A stretch of DNA of 60,000 nucleotides from Tubiluchus corallicola (taxonomy: Eukaryota > Priapulida > Priapulimorpha > Priapulimorphida > Tubiluchidae), in contig JAQGDQ010000035.1 in NCBI GenBank assembly GCA_030141605.1, forward strand, positions 64,001-124,000, written 5' to 3'. The position numbers and the translations under genes are program-made. The notes under the pieces are model-generated. The model did not search any database, was not told the origin of the DNA, and saw only the letters and a program-made list of their open reading frames with translations. Shown here in pieces: positions 42,701 through 52,900 of this stretch (positions within the stretch are counted from its first letter, which is position 1; each line of letters begins with the position of its first letter).

Positions 42701-43643
42701 CTTCTTTCTCAGGCCACAGTTTAGGCTTTACCTCGTCCACACATTCAAACATTCCCATTAATTTACCAAGTTCAACAGCTGCTTTGGAAGGCAGAAGCCA
42801 CTGAGCAATTGGCGTAATAAGATAGAGAATCCGGGGTATAATCAAAGTCTCCTGATTCCTGAGGACAGCATCCATCATCTGATTGACAGCATACTCTGGA
42901 TCCATGCTGGGTGGAGCAAACCTAAGCTTGAATCCTTCAAAAAGCCTAGTTTTCATATGATAAGGACTGATAACTGTTGTAGCTATATCTGCTTCCAAAG
43001 CCGCAATCTCCATTCTGACACACTGATGAAAAGCAATGGCAGCAGCTTTACTTGCACAATAATCAGCAGCTTTGGGAGATGGGGTAAATCCAGCAATGCT
43101 AGCGATCGTTACGAGATGCCCATGGTTTCTTTTCAGCATGTCAGGTAGGAATGCCTTGACTGTCCAGAAAAGAGCAAGTGCATTAATACCTATAACTCTG
43201 TTTACTGTTTCGTCGTTATAGTCAGTTACGAGTTTACAGCTGCCAGTAACACCTGCATTGTTTACCAACATTGTCACAGCGCCTACCTCTTCTTTAACTA
43301 GTGCAGCAGCTTTATACACCTCTTCTTTATTGCACACATCGACTTGGTATCCATGCACTTTGTCTGGTGAAGAAACATAATTTTTTAATTGTGCAATCGT
43401 TTCGTTGTTGGCCTTTTCTTGAATGTCCCAGCAAATAACCTTAGCTCCTTGTTGTGCAAAACGTATAGCCAATAACCTGCCAATTCCTGATCCTGCTCCA
43501 GTAACGAGTACTGTTTCTCCTCGAATGTCTTTCTTGTATTTCCAAGTAGGAAAAATGAAGTAGAACGCTGCTTCAATAAAGTAATACCAGACAAAAAATA
43601 AAGTGACGATAATTTCTTTGATAAGCCCAAGTGTATGATCCAT
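42696..43643 (-). CDS. Short-chain dehydrogenase/reductase, SDR16C-like (epidermal retinol dehydrogenase 2 / 17-beta-HSD 11 type)
   Basis: A 315-residue, membrane-anchored SDR. This family oxidises or reduces retinoids, steroids or other lipids with NAD(P)(H) at the ER or lipid droplets; the substrate cannot be read here. An N-terminal hydrophobic segment (about residues 8-32) is the anchor. Then come the Rossmann TGAGSGIG (48-55), Asp73 after beta-strand 2 (suggesting NAD rather than NADP), NNAG (128-131), Asn154, and the catalytic Ser182, Tyr195 and Lys199 (YCASK). The coding region is one exon. I chose ATG at 43643 because MDHTLGLIKEI leads straight into the anchor. The open frame runs 36 codons further upstream, but an acceptor (TTCTTCAG) ends at 43695, so the upstream part is probably intron plus 5' UTR. 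SDR16C5, HSD17B11/13 and RDH10 are the nearest relatives I can name. Confidence 0.9.
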   Translation of the reverse strand: MDHTLGLIKEIIVTLFFVWYYFIEAAFYFIFPTWKYKKDIRGETVLVTGAGSGIGRLLAIRFAQQGAKVICWDIQEKANNETIAQLKNYVSSPDKVHGYQVDVCNKEEVYKAAALVKEEVGAVTMLVNNAGVTGSCKLVTDYNDETVNRVIGINALALFWTVKAFLPDMLKRNHGHLVTIASIAGFTPSPKAADYCASKAAAIAFHQCVRMEIAALEADIATTVISPYHMKTRLFEGFKLRFAPPSMDPEYAVNQMMDAVLRNQETLIIPRILYLITPIAQWLLPSKAAVELGKLMGMFECVDEVKPKLWPEKEE

Positions 43644-44203
43644 TTTCCAAAAGGTGCAACAGCAAATGTTCTTCTTTCTTCGAGTGAACAAAAACTGAAG
43701 AAACACAAACAATAAAATATTACAATTCAATCCACAATTCAATATTAGCATACGTAGATCATAGTTTCATTTTGAGTTAAAGTTTAATAACACTCATTAT
43801 AGTAATAAAGGAATGAGATGGCGAACGAACCTCACAGTCATACAGATGAATACAGTAGTAATCAGACAATCTTATATAACCTGATGTGGGTAGCACTGAA
43901 GCGCTCAACATATATGTTTATCCTGACAACATATTTTTTTCTTTATTATGGGAATTTTTGTAAACGTACTTATTCTTGACAGTAAGAATTGTCTCGGTGT
44001 TATTAAAACTAATTCAGCTTAACTTCTATCTTTCAACAGTAAGAGTAATTAAAATTTTAATGATTGACATCAAAAAACTATATAATTAAAAGAAGTGGGG
44101 AGACATGCAGCATCAAGACCACATAAACAATAAACATCACTTAAATGGAGCCATCAGAAAGATAGCCTATTGAGCATTTAAGGTTCGGCTGCTGTTTACT
44201 AAA

Positions 44204-44649
44204 GTAGGTCCTCGTTTAACAGCACCAATTTTTCTAGCAAAACACGATGTTAAGGGTAGCGTCGTTATATGAAACAAGGCATTCAAATGCATTCGTTAAA
44301 GAAAACAATGCAAAAGCATTCAATTATGTTCCCCAACTTGAGAGATTTATTGTAACATGAGATTTTTATCAGAGGAATTTCATCTCTATGCATGCAGTTA
44401 GAGAGTTGTTAGCAGGGAATCATTGTTGCCTGCCTGTGACTGTGTTTAATAAGGTAAAATATGTATTAATTTCTGTTACAGGTGATTTCTGTTAATAAGG
44501 CTTGTTCATAAAAACGCAAGTGCAGTAAACAAAATTTCAGCGTTTGTAGGTCGAAAAAATCGTCGTTAAAGTGAAACACGCCTTGATAACTGAATAAAAG
44601 GTGTCGAAAGACCAACATCGTTAACGTATAGTCGTTAAACGAGGCTTAC
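44204..44649. mobile_element. MITE with GTA-GTCCTCGTTTAAC termini
   Basis: Left GTAGGTCCTCGTTTAAC and reverse-complemented right GTAAGCCTCGTTTAACGAC form about 17-bp TIRs. The interior has paired TCGTTATATGAAACAAGGC and TCGTTAAAGTGAAACACGCC blocks. It is about 446 bp long with no ORF. The termini are in the style of pogo/Tigger-like or related elements. Confidence 0.7.
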
Positions 44650-44876
44650 TACACTTCCCAGCAAGACGTAACCTAATTAGTTTAGGTAGCTCTCCTGAGA
44701 CAAGTCTACAAGAAGACCAATGACAACACAAAGAATACCTTATCCAAAGAAATAAAGACCTAGGTGGAAACTATCTCTAAACGGTCCTCGCTCAAATGCC
44801 TTTTGAAGCTGCCAACTGATGAAGCGCTGATGGTTGCGAAATTCACGTGGCCAGCAACTGGACATCATAACAACTT

Positions 44877-46352
44877 GTAGGGCACCGAGCAATCCATTAG
44901 CCCAAGTAGGACACTTCCGGTAAAACCCATGTGCTAAAAGTAGTGTCGTACATGGGCAGCCCATGTAGGACACTAGCGATTTTTGTCGAGAATCGGTAAT
45001 TTTGTCAATTTTTTTATAAATTCTGTGAAAGTTTCTTCATTTTATAAAAATTGCGCTTGTTGGTTGAGTTGTCGTCAGTTTGGCGTCATGAAAACTTACT
45101 TGACCAGCCAGATGTTTAACTCAGCATGCAGCACGTAGGTATTGTTTTGTGGTGACTTTTCTAACTCGTTCACTGAACGAGACTTTGTTTGTTAACAAAG
45201 CAGCTCATTTAGCACTCTAGGGTTGTTCAGCAGTATGGTTATAATAGTGGTGAAATAAAACAGTAGTACAGGGAAATGTCAAACACTGAAGTCGTGTTAT
45301 GTAGCCTGTTGTTATGAGTGCTAATGATTATACCAAATTGATGGCTCACCACCTGATTGGATGTTACCGACTCTGTAATGACTCTTTGTCAGGCTTTTCC
45401 TGGATTCTCTTCCTCACTTTGTTTAGCATTTTTATAGATCTAGATTTTTTCCTGCGTATTACATTATGTGTGCATAATAATTCAAAACAATGTTCAAAAA
45501 TTTTTTAAATGTTTGTTAATGGATTAATGGTTAGTGTATCTATTTTGTGTATCCGTGTCTTTGAAAATTAATAAAAGATAGAATAAAAGATACATTGAGC
45601 ATAGAGACTAAAACATAAAACTAAATTTGTTTTAGAAAAGGTAACTTTCTAATAATGATGGATATTCCTTGGCAATTTACAAATGTATTTTTTATGATAA
45701 TATCATCATTATGATTAGCTCCATTAATATCATGATAACATTAAACCTAGTATCTAATGCTTTAAAGGGAGAAACTATGCACACAGTTATTACAGAAATA
45801 ATTGCAAATTTAAAAATGAGACAGATGCTGCTAAGCCTTCACAATGCCAAAAAGTAATTTTTAACATTTAGGAAAAGCGAAGACAATTAGTTTTAATATT
45901 ATCAGTAGTATTGTAACATGTAGGGCACTGTCCTACATGGCTCGCTAACCCATGTAGGACACATAGATCGCTAGAACGTTTGGTTAGAAGAAAACAATTA
46001 TTTGTTTATGACCTGTCTATGAAGCGAGACAAAATCAAAAATGATATACCTTAAACAAATATTGAACTCGCAAAAGGTGGGTTTTTTCACTTCAACAACA
46101 TTAATATCGAAACAAAATTTAATATTGTCCGTTCTACCATCTCAGAATGAAATTCTTTTATTTTATCAGATGTATAATAAATTATTCAACGTGTATTGAC
46201 GTTTTTAATTATTATTATTACATAAACAAGGAAAACGGACGGTGCCAGTACACTCAACGACTCAATTCGCGACCTGTCTCTAGTGTCCTACTTGGCAGCC
46301 CATGTACGACACGTCCTACCTACTTGGGCTAGTGGATTACTCGGCTCCCAAC
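44877..46352. mobile_element. TIR element B (long copy, inverted relative to A)
   Basis: Left GTAGGGCACCGAGCAATCCA and reverse-complemented right GTTGGGAGCCGAGTAATCCA are TIRs of the same family as element A. Interior blocks match A in reverse complement, for example AAAGCATTAGATACTTAATG in A near 40725 against the inverse near 45750. The GACCTGTCTCTAGTGTCCTA end block also matches. B holds roughly 0.8 kb more than A, so A looks like a deleted derivative. A further subterminal repeat lies at 45920-45963. No transposase is recognised. Confidence 0.8.
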
Positions 46353-46518
46353 AGAACTATCAAATCAGATCAACCGCTGCTGTGCTGCTACCTATCCGCT
46401 ATAGCCAAAGTATACAAAGCAAAGTAGGGAAATACTGCGCAGTTGTTCGCGCAGTTAGTGTCGCCCTAGCGGCATTTCAGTACGGACTGTTGTTGTCAGG
46501 TACGCAACAGCGCAAGCT

Positions 46519-46641
46519 ATGGGTACTGTAGCAGATGAATTGATGAGACCATCAAAACCAGGCCGGCTCATAAATTGCTCAGCAGTGAGTTGCAAAAACA
46601 CAAATAAAAATATCTTTTTAAATTTCGCAAGGATGCAGCCA
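46519..46641 (+). CDS. Possible first exon of a THAP-type zinc-finger protein
   Basis: ATG at 46519 opens MGTVADELMRPSKPG and then NCSAVSCKNTNKNIFLNFAR. The Cys-x4-Cys, the Asn after the second Cys and the F--F spacing resemble the start of a THAP domain. A donor-like CAG-GTAATT follows. The preceding 120 bp is richer in CpG than its surroundings, as a promoter might be. I did not find a second exon with the THAP Cys-x2-His half, so this could be a transposase remnant or chance. Confidence 0.3.
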
Positions 46642-49120
46642 GGTAATTGTAATAAATTGTTAATTGTAACACAGTTTTGTAACTTTTGTTACAAGTTAAA
46701 TATATTGTACACTAAGCAAAGACTGCAAGGTCTACATCTCTTTTTGGCGATTCATAGCAGCTGTTATATTTTTGAAAATTATTTAAAACAAGCATAAGGC
46801 ATTAAGAATAATTAGTAGTTAAAATAAAAATTATTATAATCATATCTCATAAAAATTAATAGGCTTGTTTACAAAATAAGTTAAGAAAGTTGATCAAAAA
46901 GAAAGTTTGCAAATACCTGGCTCATGTAGTATTCGATTTCTGGAGAAATATTTTTTCTAAGAAACATTCCTATTTAATATGTTCTTATCAGGAAATATAA
47001 CTTGAAGAAATATTAGGCCTGACTTTCATGTGTAATACCTTTCATAGAAAAAAAATCGATTTTTTCAGAAGAGCAAATAATTTTCCAGAACAAAACTTAA
47101 TCTAAGCATCTGCATGTTTTGTTAATTCCAAGTTAAAAATGTTTAAAAAGCATATAATCATACATTACGTTGAACAAGCAGAGATGCATTTACGACATTA
47201 CTCCTCTTTTTTATTATCAGTGAACAAAAAATAACTGAACGAAACATCAGAGCTGTCATCCTAATCAGCCGACATTACTTCCACCTCTATAACAACCAAC
47301 TAACTAGGTCAAAATCTACATCAAAATAAATGTTCATTAAATACAGTTTGCTTACGTGTAAAAATGTACTTGTATAAGCGTACTAATAAAACACCTGTGG
47401 CTAAATCCACTGACCAGTCTTGATAAATATTATTTATTGATGGGCTTAAATTAATTGATTTTATACAGGCCTAGGTACCAAGGGCAATCATTTTATATAG
47501 TTAAATATATAGGTTCAACTTCATAGAATCTAATTTTCGGTATTTGACTCAAACTTAGCTGATCTTATTTGTTTTTCTTTTGTTTTGTTTATTAATCAGA
47601 CTCTTTAGTTATTATTTTAATGCATGTATTTTGCAGCTTGATTCAGTTCCCTATATGAAAGTTTATATAAATTTCTGTTTGGCTAGCTTGCTTTTCATTT
47701 TATTTAATTTGTTTTTTATTATTTTTTATTTAGTATTATTGTTATTATTTTGCATGTTTTTCTCATATTGAGTTATGCATGGACGATATGACAGCTTGAA
47801 TTTTGATCATTTTTGATTCATTTGTACCACATTATTTGGCTTTTGCTTACAATTGCTTTTTGTATATCATTTTCCTGTATGTTTAGATATATTTGATTGC
47901 ATTTTCAATCTTCAGTTATTAAAGTTGATTAGAGAATTTTAAACAGATCAAGTTGCTAAGTAAAATAGTAATAATGTAATTTCACTACTATTCATGAGTG
48001 AAATAGTAACAATGTCATCCCAATAATCACATACATCCATTGAAGGATGGCTTGACTAGTTGACCTTCTTGATCTTTCGCCATCGTATTTCCATTGTGAA
48101 AATTAAATACATTTACTTGCTTCAGTTATATCATGAATATGGAAATAAATGTACGTTATGAATTGAATTGAATATGTGAAGCACTGTATCGTGCAATTAC
48201 TTGTTGTGTGCATGCATGCATGTGCGAGTTATTTATATACAAACCTACAATATAATATATTTGTAATTATATAGATTAATTGCAGGGCACGTAACTGAGT
48301 GCAATGTACGTAACTCTTTCCTCAGGAAACAATTAAATTTTACTTACAACAAAACTGAAGAGGCATTTGCAAGTACATAATACGAACTTATTGCTACAAT
48401 TTTTTTCCTTTTCATGAAATGTTTTCAGTTTTTTAAAACTAATAATTGCTTTTAATTGAGATATACTTCTTTTATTAAAAACGCAAAAGTGATTTTGGCT
48501 TATCAAAACTGAGCGTATGCCAACATTATTGGTGAACTTAAGAATATTATTATTACAGTCAATGCGCCGCTCAAAATTTTTTACTGATTCGCCGTTTGAT
48601 GCCGCCAGCATAGCCGCTAATCGCAAAAACGAAATACGTAACAATAAATTTCTTTACTTCCTCTTTGTACACTTTGCTATAGCTGTAAAAATTTATCTAA
48701 AGGTTGCCCATATTGAGGCATCGGTTTTGATGAAAAAGTAAAATAATTAAGCTTTCTTCTTAGAATCTGAAAAATTGTGTGAATCTATTAAAATAGCTCC
48801 ATAACACAGTTATAATTGCTTCGGTCAAGATCATTTAAGCGCGAGTAACAGTGCTTTTTGATACTGCTAGGGTAGTTTTTTGGCAATACTAGTAGTAGTA
48901 GTACTTGTATTAGATTCCTAAAATAATCATGATTAGGCGCATGATAATCATGAACTTAATCATGTTAGTCACTTAATGTGACATGCTTCTACAAACATAT
49001 AACAAGACCAGATATAGTTAATCAAGCTACTGCATAAATAACTGATAAACATAAGAGAAGTAATTATTTTTAATTATTATTATTGTATCTTAATTAAAAT
49101 CACCATTTTAATTATTATAT

Positions 49121-49465
49121 ATGCGTGATGGAGTCATAGAAGAGAAATCTGTTGTACGTGATTTAGGCATCTACATATACTGTGACCTAAAGTGGAACAC
49201 CTGTGTTAATCATATAACATCTCACGCAAATCGTCGAATTGGAATGATCAAACGTTGTGTCGTTTCAAGATCTGCTAATGTTATAGTCCCGTTATTACTA
49301 CGAGGCCATTATTCCAAACTCTTCATCGAATACAGCCGAACCAACATCTGTTCTCATTTTTTTGCCTCTCATGTGGCCCATCCATGGAACTCACTCTCAG
49401 CTGATACTGTCAATGCACCATCTATCGATAAATTTAAAATGAATATGAGAAGGGACAGAAGTTGA
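49121..49465 (+). pseudogene. Non-LTR retrotransposon (CR1/L2-like) reverse-transcriptase relic
   Basis: The frame reads VRDLGIYIYCDLKWNTCVNH followed by ANRRIGMIKR, a typical late RT-domain block. It then jumps to LFIEYSRTNICSHFF and HPWNSLSADTVNAPSIDKFK, the usual ORF2 C-terminus. In intact elements about 100 residues separate these blocks, so an internal deletion is evident. The element is dead. An AATAAATAAA at about 49710 may mark its 3' end. Confidence 0.75.
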
Positions 49466-49988
49466 ACTCTAGGTCATTCTCCATTGTATCGTCTTCCGGA
49501 CTTTCCTTCTTTTATCTTGCACCTTCTGCACTCCTGTTATTCCATATTGCCTGTTTGGCTCAGATCTTACAAACTCGTCTTCCTATCTGAGCCGATAATT
49601 GTCTGTGCTACGTTAATCGTTTGGCTATATCTTGTCAATTATTCTCCTGTTATTTCTATATTATGCATTTTTGTGTAAGATATTATTTAGTTCTACTTGG
49701 CTCTTTCAATAAATAAACATTAAGTGAGTTACCATTCACTATCCTCATCTATAGGCTATTTGCATGTTAGAGATTTTGATAGCTATCTCTGTTCCTCTGG
49801 GTATAAACTCGTCTACCAGATCCAGTTAAAACATAAATAGATTTTTATTATAACTGTCCACTAATGTAATATTACTTACTTATGTCTATCATTAGTATCA
49901 TATTCACCTAATATTTTCAGTACTCTTACAAGTTATATATTACTTATATTTTTTCAGTCATTGCATAGCTTAGGAAAACTACAGTAAG

Positions 49989-52900
49989 ATGTCACTGAGA
50001 ACGCTACCGATCCTCTTCATTAATTTGGGAGGCGAGATGATGTATATATTAGCTCAGAGATTAAGAGCACAAAATATACCTTCTGAAAAGTCAGTAAAAG
50101 GTTAGACTTTTGATTCTTATTATATTATCATCATCATTCTCATTATCATCATTTCATCGTTAATATAAGTATATAAATCATTTTGTCTGCCATTCTTTGT
50201 GCTGTGCAAAGAACTGCTCTGTGTTTAAAGTGTTTATTATGATAGAGCTTTTGGATATTTTTGTCAAAATATTTTCAATAACAACTGATTAATTATGATT
50301 GTTAATTGACAACATTGTAATTTAAATTTCTTAGTGATGTCATCTTAATTTCCAGCTTTTAGGCTTCTGGGTGTAACTCAAGCATTTGTAGGACCAGCTT
50401 ATTCCATATTTTCAAGTGATACTTAAAGGCCTGTATAACCCCAATAGACATTGAAGTTTTTTTAATGCATTATTATGGTTACACAAAGGATTTATAGTCA
50501 TTATTATACAAAAGAGACTTATAAATTAAATAACTTACCTTTTTCTTGTAACTCATAACTTTGATTTCGAACTCATTGCCGTATGCAAACTGTGCATTGC
50601 CGTAAGGATCTCCGTGTTTCGCGTCTTTGGCGCGAGTGAGCAAGAGTAACGTACGAGGCACAGAAAGTGTTTCTGATTACCGATGTTTGTTTACTAATCT
50701 TTGGGGGCCTCGTGACTGTATTCATGAAGGTATTCATCTCACTCAATAAAAAATGGCTGTTCTTCACATGTAATACCGCTAACAACAAAGTGCTAAAAAG
50801 TCAAAAGAACCAAGTTTTGCATATAGTAATATGCATAGAAGGTTATAATAAAATAAATTAAATATTCATAATGAGAGTAGGATTTTAAGATGTAAAAGCT
50901 TATATTATAGTGAGGATTTAGTTTGACTTTAAATGCACGTTTATAATTCTTTCTGTGTAAAATGCTATCATGTTACAATAATGTACATGTTGTTTGATTT
51001 TTCAGTTCTACATGATATAGTTAGCACGATGTTTAACAAGCGTTTTATGGATGAGTTATTCAAACCACAGGAACTTTATTCAAAGAAAGCAATGAGAACT
51101 GTTTTTGATAAGCTGGCTCATGCATCAATTATGCGACTAAACTCAGCCAGTATGGACAAGGTTTGCACACTTGTTTTAAGATATCCATTTTTTTCAGTAG
51201 CTTTAAATCGTTCACACAAGCATATATATAAAATTATACTCTGCAATTGATAATAATGATGAGATGTTTCCTCATTATATCCAATGTACTCATTGTATCC
51301 AATGTTATATGACGTACTGTGTACCGGAAAAGGTGCAAGCTAAATTTCTGCAAATTGGCTTTCAATATTTTGTTTGTGAAGTGATATTTTACGATGGACT
51401 AGTGCAACGCTAATTGATTACCAACTGTGCAAATAAATTATGTAACTGTAACAATGCTAAGAATGTTCAAGACAAGACTGTCTCTAGGTAGAATGATGAT
51501 GATTTGCTTTCAGCATTTGTATCTGTAGTTATGGACTTTAATGTTTAACCATTAAACCTTTGCTCGATGAACACTTACTAAGTAATAAGAAGCAACAATT
51601 TTATTTGCTGAACTAAGATGTGTGTGCTTTGTGCACAATTTATGTGCTTGAAAATTATTGCATCGGATCTTCCTTGCAAATTCATTAACATTTCCTGCAC
51701 ACTTTTTTTTACAACATTAGTTGATTTTGCCAATAAGAACATTTTTTAAATTTACCAAGTTTCTTTTACCGAGAATGCTTGTGTAAGCACTATTGTTTTT
51801 TTAGTTATATGATTTGATGACCATGGCTTTTAAATATCAAGTGTCGATGGTTCTGCAGCCGTCTCATCTTCTGCTGGTAACACTCAATCACATGGATGCT
51901 ATCCGTGACTTTGTAGTGGAGTCACCATCCATAACCTTGCAAGTTGAGAATGTGTACAGTCTATTACAGCAGGTTTTGTTCTTTCTATATTGTCTTGTTC
52001 AAAAGTAAGTCATTCTTGGTAAAGAATTTTGTTATTACTTGCAGTGTTTTTGATTAATTGGTAAACTAGTTTGGCCGTAATAATGTATGAAGCAGTTTTT
52101 CTTTCAAATTGTGTTGATTGTATAAAATTAATGTAGTGTAAACTGTTGTTGATACACTGCAGTATGGCAAGTAAATTGTTTAGTAAAAAAATTACATAGG
52201 AATTAATAATGTTTTACAGAATTATGGGAACATGGCACTTGGAGAGTTCTGCCTTGTGAGACAAACCCTACTGTGTTTCTTTCAAGATATGCATATCAGA
52301 GTGAGTATATTGCAATTATATTTGTTACAAATGATAGGCTTTTCTTAGTTCAATGTGGGTTGTTACGAAACCGGAACTAGAGGTTTCGGTTTCAGTCTGG
52401 TTTCGGTAAGCACTGGAACAGTGCTTAGTAAACGCAATGCAATCATTAGTAATAAATCAGTGCTGTTGAAATCTGTAACTTACTTGTTTATCATAAACTT
52501 CTTCAAAATATTGAACTAAATATTTAATCCGAAGAAAAAATACAAAGCTCACGTCTGTGTGATGCCATTACAATAAATCCTCACTGACAGTGAAATGATG
52601 ACAATCCCTGCTGTGGCTTAAAAATTCTTTGCAATGTGCCAGGAAAACATCAGCTTTACAATATCTAAATGTTACAGTGGAAAGTATAGTAGAGTAGTGA
52701 CTGGAAAAGCTGAGAGTGCATTTGGCACATGACATGTAGATATGGGATGGTAGAGCTAGTTGTAATTCGCTGTAATACTTGTATGAATAAATTCCACTTT
52801 TGGCACTTGAGCTTTAATGAAGCATTTGCGAAGGTAGACTTTCCTGTGATCAAGACTAACAAGCACTGTTCAACTACATTGATATCATGAAACAAATTTG

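Larger units (their letters stand above)
43644..49988. other. Intergenic region between the dehydrogenase and OSCP1 (head to head)
   Basis: Holds the dehydrogenase 5' UTR exon (43644-43694) and its upstream intron, whose first exon was not located. It also holds the MITE at 44204, TIR element B, the possible THAP-type exon at 46519 with a CpG-containing stretch before it, and the LINE relic at 49121. 46650-48130 is T-rich and featureless. A minus-strand open frame at 48333-48644 matches nothing I know. Confidence 0.6.

Noticed and set aside
43644-43751. Longer N-terminus for the dehydrogenase starting at 43751
   Set aside because: A splice acceptor lies within it and the extra residues do not resemble the family. 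The ATG at 43643 fits the usual length.
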